A stretch of 64,000 nt of DNA from Chaetomium olivaceum (lineage: Eukaryota > Ascomycota > Sordariomycetes > Sordariales > Chaetomiaceae), in assembly GCA_039881045.1 (NCBI GenBank), contig JAYWVB010000005.1, forward strand, positions 372,001 through 436,000, written 5' to 3'. Below the pieces are notes generated by a model that saw only the letters and a list, made by a program, of their open reading frames with translations, did no database searches and was not told the DNA's origin. Numbering within the stretch: position 1 is the first letter of the stretch; every line of letters starts with the position of its first letter. Position numbers and translations under genes: made by a program. This document shows, piece by piece, positions 54,014 to 64,000 of the stretch.

Positions 54014-54146
54014 TCTCGGTGTCAATGTCTGCGTCGTAGCAGCCACGCCATCAAAAGCGAAATCATCGAAAAAGGCCGACATGCTGGATTACCACCCGCC
54101 GGATTATTTTTACTCTTTCTTTTGTGTGCCCGTCTTCCCCTTCGCA

Positions 54147-54154
54147 TATATAAA
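54147..54154 (+). promoter_or_regulatory. TATA box of DGTLHGR copy 4
   Basis: TATATAAA lies 213 bp before the ATG at 54367. It is the best TATA match near any of the four copies. Confidence 0.55.
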
Positions 54155-54366
54155 CCAGCCATGGCTTGGAGTTTGTTTCCCAACTTTGTTCTCCCTGCAC
54201 TGCAGACTACAAACTGTCAAGTCCAGGGCCCCCCTTCACCAAGCGGCCCATTCCCTTCCATTCTAGTTTCTTGATAGTCGTCCCTTTTGCAGCCTTCTGG
54301 TCGCGGTCTTAGATAAGATACCCTTCCATTATACCGCCAGAAATCCCAGCGGGTCTCGGTCTCGTC

Positions 54367-54800
54367 ATGCCACAGCCCAACCCCCAATTTGACTCTCATT
54401 CTGGAGACGGGTGAGCCGGTCCCTGGTTCCCAAACATATTAACCCCCAGTTGTTTCTACCAATTTCTTGGTCTTTTGTGTCTCATCCTTTCTCTCTCTTG
54501 TTTCTTGTTCCTAATTACTCTAGCCTTAGGACCGTTTCGTCTTCGTCATCTACCACAGCTGTGGGCTCGACCCGTTCCCCCTCCAGCTCCGCATCCAACC
54601 ACATCGACACCGCTGCTTACACTTACAACATCGGCCGCTTCGAGATACAACACAAATGGGACGCTAGTACCATCTATGCCCGGATCCCAACCAACCCATC
54701 TGATCCGCACCCGACCGCTCGCGTACACATTTATATAACTAGAGCAGCCGGCGCTATTGAGGCCTTTGACACCGCCTTTAGTATCAATCCTCAGACCTAG
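54367..54800 (+). CDS. DGTLHGR-family small protein, copy 4
   Basis: Exon 1 is 54367-54410 and exon 2 is 54524-54800. The 113-bp phase-2 intron runs from GTGAGC to TCTAG with a CTAAT branch point. The product is 106 aa. It starts MPQPNPQFDSHSGDG, has a Ser/Thr-rich segment, then TYNIGRFEIQHKWDASTIYA, where DASTIYAR replaces DDGTLHGR, and ends ITRAAGAIEAFDTAFSINPQ. It is thus a diverged copy, but length, intron position and phase are kept. Not secreted. Function unknown. Confidence 0.7.
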
Positions 54801-55501
54801 GTGTCTGTTGGTGAAGCCTGCCTGCCCACCGATCTAGGGATTGTATTTGCTCATGGGATTCCCCGGTTGGATGATGGCCACTTCGTCACCAGACGGGCGA
54901 ATAGATGACTTCTATCGTCGGCCAGTCCTCGACACACAACGCCTCAACGTGGCCGACACCAGCACAGGCAATGCATTGGAACACCCATCAATGGTCCAGT
55001 GCAGCATGTTCCCAATTCTTTTATGATGTCAACCTTTTACTTCATTTGGACAGTCTCTACTCTACCAGTTATATTTTCAAGCCCAAAGTTCACATGCCTA
55101 GAGGGGATGTATTTCATTCGTCGTATTTGTTGGTTTTGCAGGATTAAGAGCATGATCAAACTTCCTCCAGGGGTTTTCTCTTCATCAACGGTGTAACCAT
55201 GGCCGCTTTTGCTAGGGTGAGGACATGGCTGGGAAAACGCCGCCGTTAGGGTCATGTCCAGGCACAGATGAGATGGCTCAGCTTCGATCAATATGTGTCT
55301 CTCAACAGGTCTTTCAGATACTTATTAGTACATCTCCTTACATACGGTTACTTGTACAATTTTGGTCACGGAGACTGTCAATCCTGTCTCAACTCCTCTC
55401 CAACCCACCCCGCGTAGAACCATCCAAACCCAGCCAGTTACCGCCCTTACCATCTTCAATCCCCGCCCCCCCTCCTTCCTTTCCTCCCCTCCCCAAACCA
55501 A
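54801..55501. other. non-coding stretch
   Basis: No gene is recognised. The right half is extremely C-rich on the plus strand (CCCCTCCC runs), matching the G-rich 3' end of the GT90 gene on the other strand. Confidence 0.35.
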
Positions 55502-58247
55502 TCACCCCTTCAACACCCCCCTCCCCTGCTCCCCCACCCTCGCCAACTCCAACACCAACCGCCACAAATAAACCCGCACATCCACCTCCCGCACCCTTTC
55601 CCAACCCACTCCGCCCCGCCCTGCCCAATCTCCTCGCCTTCTGGCCCCCCTTAACCGTCCCAAAAACAACCACCATCTCCGCACCTCCCCCATCCCCCCA
55701 CTGACGGGAACATAATGCACCCACGCCCTCAGCCGCTCATCATGCCACTCCGCGCGCACCGTCTGCTTGAGCACCGCCGTGCGGGAGGCCAGCAGCTTGA
55801 GAAAGCGGCCCGAGATGCCGTTGCCGTCGAGGTCGAAGGCCAGTTTGTAGCCGAGGGCTGCGTCGGTGGGTTGCCAGGGCAGGGTGCGGAAGTGGGGCGC
55901 GCTGTTGGCGGCAGGGCAGTGGGGAATGGCATTGGAAGAGGCGGGTTGGGGAGACGGCGTAGTGGCGGGGGTTGAGGAAAGTGGATTTGGAGGTGGTGAG
56001 TTTGTTGGAGGGGGAGGGGGTTTGGTGGAGGTAGGTGTGTTCGTGGTAAGGGGGCAGGTTTTGGGTGAGGGAGAGGAAGCAGTCGTGGCGGTGGAAGGTG
56101 TGCAGTCGTGGGAGGAGGAGGCGACGGCGCCGGTGGTGGAGCCCGCCCAGTAGAGGTGGTTGGCCTTGGATTCCCAGGGAAGGTCGGCGGTCGGGTTGTA
56201 GCTGAACTCGGCTCGACGATGTAGGCTGGGGAGGGGATCAGGATGTCGGACTTGGTGGAGGGTGCGCCCGTGGAGAGGACGGGGACAAGACCGTCGATGA
56301 GCTTGAAGGATGGCGGTGCTTGGAAGAGGCCGTGCGTGTATGTGTATTCGGGGTGCTGGCAGGTCGAGGGTTGCGGTGACGTTGGTGACGAAGGGCAGGC
56401 CGAGCGCCTCGAGAGGGCTCTCGCGGGCTTTTTGCGGCGGGGGCACGCAGAATTTAGTGACTTCGTCCCAGTTTAGTTGTTCCGAGAGGTCGGTGACTGA
56501 AAAAGGGACTTTGTTCGAAGCGCCCGGCGGGACCAAGACCCTCGGTTCGTCGAGATGGTTCACTAGGAACTTGGCGTCCGGAAGCACCCCCTTGAGGTCT
56601 CCTAACAGCTTGTTAAACATGTCGCTAGTATGTCTGTCCGAGAGCCGGGACGGGTGGTCGCAGCGGGTCTCGGCGGTGGCACCCGAAAAGGAGCAAAGCC
56701 ATAGGTCAATGTTTGACGTCTTGTAGGCGTCGTGCATGATCTGTACCACCTCCTTGCCGCTGACTCTCCAAAACGGCGAGACAGATTCATAAATCATATC
56801 GAACTCGTCGATGATGGGTGATTGATTCTCCACGGCGTAGTCATACCATTCTTTGAATCCCGGTGGCGGCTCTACCCTGTATCGACGCTGGTATTCTTCA
56901 ACTGCCTCAGTGTATGTCTTTGATTGTCGCTCTAGCATTCCTTCAAAATCGGCCTTGGCGGCACGCATCAGGACCTCAACGGGATGCTCTGCAGAGTGGA
57001 GTGCGGAGAAGTTCGCTCTTTGAATGGCAACAATGCTGGCCAGATACGGCCCAAGAGGGACGAAGAGCATCGCCCACAGAATCAGTTTGCCTTTCAATTG
57101 CTTTGGAAGTAGGATGATGATCTGGGCGAGGACGAGAAGGGAGGCTATGACGGGCGAGACAGCCTCCACTTCAGATATTTGGATCCAGGGGTCGCGGCTG
57201 GCTACCAAGCCGAACGTCCCTATGGCAGTAACAGTGCACCACGAGGTGTGACGGGCCTGCGGGGTGTGAGTACGTAGGGCTGCATGGTGGTACAGATGGG
57301 GAACAGACTGTTTGTATCGTAAAGTACCAGAAACCTGCTTTGGCTAAGCCCAGCAAATATGTCGTGAACCCGAGGTGGATGCTGTGTATCCCGAAAACAT
57401 ATACCTGTATCCCCAACACCCCTGCCAAGACAACGACGACTCTGGTGGCAACGGATGGGATAGCTACCTCGAGGTCAGGGATACACGGAAGCAAGCGAGG
57501 ACCATCGGAAGTCCTGGGTATCAAAGCAAGGTAAACGATGAGTAGCGCGACAAGCGGGATAATCAGCAGCAACAGTTCCACAGACACCCCTCTTACCACG
57601 GCAAAAACAGCAATTAATGCGATCACTGCCGTTGCACATACAGTGTTTGCAAAAGCTGCGAGCACCGGTTCAGGTTTCTGTGCCTCGGGCCGAAGCTTCT
57701 TATCCGCCAGCAGCAGCAGCGGTGTCAAAACGGGCTGAGGAGTCAGAACACAATCTCCATTCCAGCTCACAGAGGGAGAGTATGCATGGATTAGTACTTA
57801 CAAAAAGCAGCAACACGCCGACCTCCGCTACCACGGCACTGGCCACCCCCAAAGCCAGGCCAACCACCCCAAGCGACCACCCCGACGCCGCCCTGCCACT
57901 CCCGCGCTGACCCAGCCCCTGACTCTCACCCTCACCCCCTTCCAAACGCGGACTCTCACCCCCTCCACCAACTCCCACCCCTCCCCCTCCGGACGGGAGG
58001 GCCCAAACCCCCAGCGCCGCAAACCCGCAACCACCAGCCCCAGCAGCGCCCAGCAGACAACCTCGGACGGGACCTCGGCCGCCTGGCCCACCAACCCGAC
58101 CTGCAACCGGTGGATTGCAACGGAGCATAGCGCGGCAGCAGCAGCGGCAGCCACGACAGGGTCGATGATGCCGGCGGTCTTTGAGGCGGTTGCGCTCGCG
58201 ACGCGGTCGGCCCAGGGGGGGATCCAGCGGCGGGGTGGCGCGGACAT
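55502..58247 (-). CDS. GT90 (CAP10-type) glycosyltransferase with membrane domain, several local frame changes
   Basis: The start is ATG 58247 (MSAPPRRWIPPW). The N-terminal half has multiple hydrophobic helices (for example VIALIAVFAVVRGVSVELLL, LLIIPLVALLIVYLAL, ATRVVVVLAGVLGIQVYVF), placing it in the secretory pathway membrane. At least two introns are present, one starting GTAAGT near 57804. The C-terminal half is the GT90/CAP10 domain: PPPGFKEWYDYA, DEFDMIYESVSPFW, WAGSTTGA, YKLAFDLDGNGISGRF, EWHDERLRAWVHYVPVS. The reading frame stays open to 55502, but three segments read as family-like sequence only in another frame: about 56370-56210, 56105-55930 and 55700-55640. Another break lies near 57955 in exon 1. 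Whether this is genuine decay or sequencing error in G/C runs cannot be told. Confidence 0.75.
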
Positions 58248-59141
58248 TGTCTTTTTTGATTGGCGGGTGCGGGTGCGTTGGTTCTTACATGGGGATGGAT
58301 AAGGACTCAGTGAACGGCCGGCTGCGTTAGGAATGGGACGGGACAAGTGCGTAAGAATAACTAAACGGTTGAAGGATGAGACATTGATCAGGGGGGAGTC
58401 GGACGCGGACGCGGACGCGGAGGGTGAAGGTTGATTTTGAGTTTTTGGCCTTGGTCTCGCGCGACCAAGGGGTTCGGCCAAGGCGACCAACGGGCGGAGA
58501 GAGATCCATGGCTGGAGGGTGGTACTGACGAATAGGGGGCTGGAGTGAGCCGGGTGGGTGACAGGGGGTGGGAAAGTGGCATCGGGATCGTCGGTTAAGC
58601 GTTTGATCAAGCTTGGTTGGCTCGGGGAGATTGCTGGAGGGGCGGATTCGCCAAGGGGTGGAAGAGGGCGATAAGATTTCAGGGCCCTGCTGTGGTTATT
58701 ATCGCGTCGAAATCTGGGAAATGGCCTTAGACGACGGAGATACCCTGAGCTGCATTCAGGTGAACTTCGAATCGTCTGATGGATTCAGGGGCAAGGTGCT
58801 TGTTACGGTCAAATCCCCGCCAACACCTTTCTCGCCCAAAGGACCCACGATAGCTTTGAGAAATTTAGGGTCGAGAGGCATGATCCTGACTCAGACATTC
58901 AAAAGACACCGTCCCTGTTGTCTCAAAGCAATTGCATTTACACCTCCACGACAGCAAGATTTTCTTTCCATGCATATATGCACGTACGTACGCCAAACGA
59001 TGACCCGAGCCTCTGTGGATGAAAATATATTACACGTGTGACGGAATCTAAACAAGAAATCTGTATATGTACGACCGATCTAGCCCACCCCCCTTCCAAT
59101 GCAGTGTATAGACAACACCCAACACCCACGACGGTGCCCCC
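58248..59141. other. non-coding stretch between convergent and divergent gene ends
   Basis: It holds the likely promoter of the GT90 gene (right of 58248) and the 3' flank of the ankyrin gene. No gene is recognised. Confidence 0.35.
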
Positions 59142-61827
59142 CTACCCCCGCTCTCTCACCCTCCACTCTCTCATCACCGGCCCATCCCCAACCCTCCCAC
59201 CTACACCGCCGACACCGCCGACACCACCAACACCTACACCTCCTACAACACCTACACCTACACCCCCACCACTACTACCAGTAACATACTCCACCCCCCA
59301 CTCCCTCCTCCCCGTCAAGAGAACGCGACACGCCTCCAACCTTGCATACAAGCCGACCTCCCTCCTCGCCCTGCCCGAACCCACCTCGGCATCCAACACC
59401 TCCAGCACCCCCCTCCCATCCACATCCCGTGCATACACATTGGCGCCACACTCCAACAGCGTTGCGAGCGCGACCTTCCGCCCCAACCGCGCCGCCATCA
59501 GCAGGGCGGTCTCGCCCCTGCGATTCCGCGCCTCCAGTACCCTCGCGCCACCGCCACTGCCGCCGCCGGTGCTGCCCGCGCGCACGAGTGTTTCGAGGAT
59601 GGTTTGCAAAGTGCGCGTCTTGTCGTCCTGGTCGTCGGGGATGTGCTCGACGAAGGCCATGAGCGGGGTATAGCCGCGGCGGTCGTAGTGCGTGAGGGAG
59701 ACGGCGACGGAGGGGTGCAGCAGGGAGTGTAAGTGCCGGAGGCGGGTGGGGAGCGTGCCTTCTGAGGAGGGGCCGGTTGTGGTTGTGGTGGTGTTGTTGT
59801 TGGTGCTGTTGTTGTTGCCTGTGCCTGTGGTGGGGTGGCTGACCGGGGCGGCCGCGGAGGCGATGGGAGGGGTGGGTGTGTCTTTGGATGCGTCGAGTTT
59901 GCGCTTGAGGTGTGTGCGGCTGCCGGTGGAGGAGCACGAGGAGGAGCGCACGTGGCGGTCCATGGCTTGTTGGTTGAGGATTGCTTCTGCGAGGCAGTGT
60001 AGCCCGTTGCGGCCGTCGGCGTCTTCGACGGTGGGGTTGTTGTAGGAGGACTGGATGACTTGGACGAGGCGGGCGTGGTAGGCTAGGAAGGAGCCTTCCG
60101 AGGCGGAAGAGTTGGGGCGACTGCTTGGACTGCCGCGTGCGAGGTCCTCGACCTGCGGAGAGAGGCTGCCGGTTCGTCGGGGTGGAATGTAGGGGCTTTG
60201 ATTCGCCGGGTCGGGGTCGGGAACGGGGTTGAAGCCAAATGCATCGCGGCGTGAGGCGAGCACGGGATCAAAGAGAGAGATGAGGCTAGCGAGGAGCGAT
60301 GGATCCCTGATGAGGGAATGGGCGCGGTGAAAGAACGTTCGGCCGTAGACGTCGGCTTCGTACACCAGCCCCGGACAGACCTCCTGAATGTGGGCTAGAA
60401 GCCGCGCTAACGGGGATGAAACAGATACATCCACAAACCAATCAAGGTTTAAAACGTGTAGAAATGTCTGGCGCGCGCTGTTGACCGCTGCCAAACGACC
60501 ACCCTCGCAGCTGGTAACCATCCTGGCCAGTATATCTTGGGTTCCTTCCAAGGCCGCAAATAAATGCAACGGTGTGTTCCCACAGCTGTCTCGCAGACTG
60601 GAGTCTCCGAGTAAAGGCTGTTGGAGAACTCGCCGTGTCCTCTCGCTGAGTTCGCCCCCCGGGAGCACCCATGAGTTTTCGTCCACGGCGGTTTCCTGGG
60701 CAATCGAACACCAACAATCACCCGCTCCATGCCGCTGACCTGGGAAGTCGGCGCAGTTCCTGGTATGGGCCGAGAGAAAATCACCGGGAAGGGCAAATCC
60801 TGGGTCGGGAAAAGACTCGTAGGGTTCCGGAACAGTGTCCAGTTCCGGAAGCTCCCCAAGTTCTGACCCTTCGCTGGGCGCCGCCGAGGGACGACGTCCG
60901 GAAGATTGACCGTCGGAGCAAATCGAAATGGTGAAATCTTTGATCAGTGACGATAGTTGCCAGGCGAAATGCGATGAACATTCGGAAACTCTTCGCTTTA
61001 TGCTTTGTACTTCAGCCAAGTATGTCTCATTGTCCATTCCCGCTGTATCCTGGGCCTTGGGTGGGAACTTGAAGTTACCAAGACTGGAGGCATCGGGGGA
61101 GGCAGAGTAGTCAAACGTGGGAGGGTCCTCAGCCTTGACGCTGAGTCCGGATGGGGAAGTTACTTCCGAGTTGGGAAGTATGGCTTCTTCCTACGACGGA
61201 GAAGGGTTAGCTGGGTGGTATGAAAGTCATAGAACCGAAGGAAAGTTCACCTCTCTGAACCCATCTCTCGCGGTCATTCGTCGGCCCTTGGCCCCCTTCC
61301 TTTTCCGGCGCGTGGGCGACGTGGTGAGGCTGTGGATCCGTTTGCCCATCTCGGCGCGTGATTCGGGACGAAGGTACCGGGGATCATTGTCAAGCATCTT
61401 ATGAATGGTTTTCTGAGCCGAGTTCTTCCTGATAACGAGTCAGCCTCGGGTTCCCTTGGCCCCCACCGAGCGAATACCCGCACCTCGGGTTGAAGCCATC
61501 GTCTTCAAGCACCTTGATGATTTTCTCGATCGACAACGTGGAGTAGAGGTAGAGTCGGGCCAGCTTTCGAGATCGAGACACCGTCCACTGTGGCGGCCGC
61601 CCTATCCTGGAGCCCGAGGGGGTCGGCCCGGAGTTGGTTGAGGCTGGCGGGGATGCCATTTCGACGGAGCTGGGGGTCGAGGAAGTGGTGAATGATGACT
61701 GGCGAGTGTGTAGAGAGGGCGGCATCTCGTGATAACCATCGATACCGCCACGTGCTCCATATAGTGCATCGAGATAGACGACCTCATGTTGACCAGGCCG
61801 GAGCCGAGTCACGACGTTGGCAGGCAT
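59142..61827 (-). CDS. Clr5-domain ankyrin-type protein
   Basis: Three exons: 61827-61484, 61428-61251 and 61190-59142. GT..AG introns of 55 and 60 bp join perfectly in frame. The start ATG 61827 gives MPANVVTRLRPGQHEVVYLD. Residues about 60-140 form a Clr5-like N-terminal domain: RPPQWTVSRSRKLARLYLY, then, across the first splice, NPRKNSAQKTIHKMLDNDPR and YLRPESRAEMGKRI. The body has ankyrin-type units (DSCGNTPLHLFAALEG, DADGRNGLHCLAEAIL, DRRGYTPLMAF, NRRGETALLMAARLGRKVA, LECGANVYARDVDGRGVLEV) separated by low-complexity linkers, including Asn/Thr runs. The tail is a Gly-Val repeat. Likely a nuclear or cytosolic scaffold; partner unknown. It is intact, unlike most neighbours. Confidence 0.8.
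59195..59270. repeat. ACACC-type microsatellite encoding a Gly/Val tail
   Basis: Repeats of ACACCGCCG and ACACCTACACC on the plus strand encode the GGVGG/VGVG C-terminal tail of the ankyrin gene on the minus strand. Confidence 0.8.
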
Positions 61828-64000
61828 AGTATCCGGACAGGCTCGGGAAGGACCCGTCATCCGTGTTTGCCAACGGGCAATTCCGCGAGTTTATTCCCCA
61901 TGGAATGTGCAGAAAGCACGAGACTATGTATCGAGCACAGGTCGTACCCCTGTTTTTCATGATGCATCTGGGGAGCGGCTCCAGAAACCATGGGGGAAAT
62001 CAGCACATTGGCGTTAAGGCGGGCTTGGCGGCGAGGTGAAGTGGACATGGGGTGTTGGCGGAGGAAGATGGGCAGCTCCCCCAGCCTAGTGCTGATGCCG
62101 GTGTACTTCTGTTTCGGCGGGGGTGGCATGTGGGCGGCGCAGGTACCACGATAAGTATAAAAAGTCTCATGCATGGAAGGCTTCTGTGCATCTTCCATGC
62201 ATATTTCTTCTCTTGGTGGGTGGTGCCGCAACACGACGCCCCTGCATGGGGGAGGGCGCGGCGCAGACGCCTCAAGAGCTCACCGTGCCGCCCAATGCTG
62301 TCCCCCACTGTCCCCATCAGGTCGCAGAGACGCGTGCCGTCAAGTGAAACATTGGCCCACAACTCCTAAAGAGCCAATAAACATCTTGCGCCGCCCCCAT
62401 CAGCCATGTGGCCAGTGCGGGGAGGGACTTGAGGGAGTGTTGCATGCATGGCCCAGCTTGGCCCAGCTTGGCCCAGCGTCATGTAGCTAAGGTTTTCCGG
62501 GCTTCAATGTTCTGACACTTCTGGCGGCGGCACATGCGGGGAGCAAGAAAAATCCCCCGCCTGCCAACCACACGACGCGCTCATCAACTTCCATACCACG
62601 GTACAGAGAATGCAGATCGCCCTCCCGAGACCCGGAGCCAGGGATCTGGTTCGCATGCCTGACGGCTTTGGCAACCACTGCAACCAGAGGGGTAACCACT
62701 GCATTGACCGCAACGAGAGGGGAGAGGGGCAAGCAGGCTGCCGGGGAAGATGGCGGGATTTGACAAGTGTCGACTTGGCGCGCATAATAATTTCCTTCTA
62801 GAAGGCTTCCATGCATACGCCGTGGTGTTGCATTCTGGGGCAGAGCGAATTATGTTGTGCTTGAGGTGCGGTGGTGGGTTTGTTTGCAACTTTGCGTTTC
62901 TGATGAGCCTGGGTCCGGGACTGGGATGGAGTTTGGTCGACGAACCAAGGGCTGGGAGCGGAATGGCCGAAGAGCGGATTCCCCACAACGTACGGCCGAC
63001 TCGGTTGTCGGCGAGCCCGTCGAACTCCACATCTGCCTTTGTCAGGCGCGGGGGAATGAATGCCACGAGGCTATCTATCGACTTCAAATGTTTCCTCCGA
63101 TGCTCCCTCCAAACGAAGCGAGCGATGGATGGAACGCGGTATGGTCGGTCGCTCGGTGGCATAATCGAAGGGATCCTAGCACGCTGCACGCTAAACAAAA
63201 AGGAAAAGAAACAACGAGCACCTCATTGGGTGTCTCGCGCTCGAGCCCGGCGGATGTGGAAGAATGTCGGTCGGTCGACTGTCGAGAGTGGCCGCGATCG
63301 GAGTGTGTCGGTGGGTGCCGCGCCTGGCTATGAGTGATTGCTCGGGTGGTCCGCCGATCGAAGGATCAACAACCAACAAACACGGAATAATTACCAACCT
63401 GGCACCTCCTAATTGAATTCAAAATGATGGCATGTCGAGGCGGTGTGTTTCTGCAACTGAGCGGAATGAGCGGAGGCAGACCCAGGACACCATCCGACAG
63501 TTCGATGGCTGCCTTTCGCTTTTTTGATGTGCAGAATCGGGTGCCGTTAGATGCCCTTCCGATGCGGTGCATGGATCCATGAATGCTCGAGTGAAGGTGA
63601 CGTGGTTAGATTTCTGGTTGTCCGTTCCTGGAAGCGGGCTTCTGTTGGCCACCTTGGGCGAGGCGCCTGCAGGTAACAAGGCAGGCGCCGCCTAGCCAGC
63701 AAACAAAATCCTGCCCGTCATGGTAACCTGGAAGTGAGCAGAACGCCCCAGCCAGCCCGGACCTTCCTGTTTCCCTTCTACCAGCACTGACTTCATTATT
63801 GCAGCCCGGAGCCTGCAGTAACACGTTGAATCCCGGTAATTCTCAATCGAACACGACGAATACCAGGCCAACGATGATATTCAGCATCACACCTCGTGAA
63901 TACTTACAGAATCTCAGCCCTTACTAAAAACTCAGACAATCCTTCCTTTTGTTTCGTCGCTACATATAGCCATTGAACCCCTTATGATCGACAATGGAGG
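61828..64000. other. non-coding stretch to the window end
   Basis: Two long overlapping frames (62750-63337 plus; 63198-62584 minus) lack recognisable domains or splice structure, and I consider them chance ORFs. A tandem GGCCCAGCTT repeat (three units) lies at about 62449-62478. The first 200-300 bp probably hold the ankyrin-gene promoter. Nothing else is seen. Confidence 0.35.

Noticed and set aside
58613..59041. 142-codon plus-strand ORF between the GT90 and ankyrin genes
   Set aside because: No recognisable motif. It lies in the promoter and 3' flank of flanking genes, so a chance ORF is more likely.
62160..62815. Inverted TGCATGGAAG.CTTCT motifs 630 bp apart
   Set aside because: Only about 16 bp and built on a near-palindromic core, so not convincing as transposon ends.
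62584..63337. Two long opposite-strand ORFs near the window end
   Set aside because: No domain, no consistent codon pattern and no intron structure. They overlap each other over 450 bp.

Overview
The window looks like accessory DNA from a filamentous ascomycete (Pezizomycotina, probably Sordariomycete-like). Genes have short GT..AG introns of 50-170 bp with CTAAC-like branch points. The gene families are typical of that group: CorA-like transporter, Clr5/ankyrin protein, CAP10/GT90 glycosyltransferase, DUF3723-type gene, 2EXR and F-box proteins, and fungal HET-type kinase. The mobile elements are also fungal. I found no rRNA, tRNA or CRISPR.

Layout, left to right. 0.4-2.8 kb: a Ser/Thr kinase-like gene with one frame break. 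3.2-3.6 kb: a small unknown reverse-strand gene. 3.9-11.1 kb: a CorA-like membrane transporter gene split by a Ty1/copia retrotransposon (4540-9958; 151-bp LTRs, 5-bp target duplication). 11.6-12.5 kb: a secreted TagC-like beta-propeller. 12.5-18.6 kb: mostly non-coding, with an inverted-repeat element and one small gene. 18.6-20.8 kb: a Crypton-type tyrosine recombinase. 21.6-22.3 kb: a minisatellite. 22.4-28.3 kb: a decayed DUF3723-like gene carrying an apparently intact hAT transposon (22831-25969; 8-bp target duplication). 29.9-31.6 kb: an F-box gene and a divergent MADS-like gene. 32.1-32.7 kb: a second copy of the minisatellite. 32.7-36.4 kb: a decayed DNA transposon with long inverted ends, abutting a 5'-truncated CBM21 (glycogen-targeting phosphatase subunit) gene. 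38.7-44.4 kb: a Tad-like LINE with both ORFs open. 46.6-49.4 kb: a decayed MULE with 9-bp target duplication. 51.3-52.5 kb: a frameshifted 2EXR gene. 55.5-58.2 kb: a GT90 gene with several local frame changes. 59.1-61.8 kb: an intact Clr5/ankyrin gene. The rest is non-coding.

The most interesting item is a family of four small intracellular proteins (105-131 aa) at 15.2 (-), 44.8 (+), 49.7 (+) and 54.4 kb (+). All four share a short first exon, a phase-2 intron at the same place, a Ser-rich N-terminal part and a core of the form RF..Q...DDGTLHGR......Y..YEARAA.AI.AFDAVFG. I do not recognise this family. Three copies lie in a row in one orientation, separated now by the MULE, with the LINE just upstream. 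The window reads as a small dispersed gene family in a transposon-rich, gene-decaying compartment. Frame breaks are so frequent in host genes that either ongoing decay or residual assembly indels must be considered.
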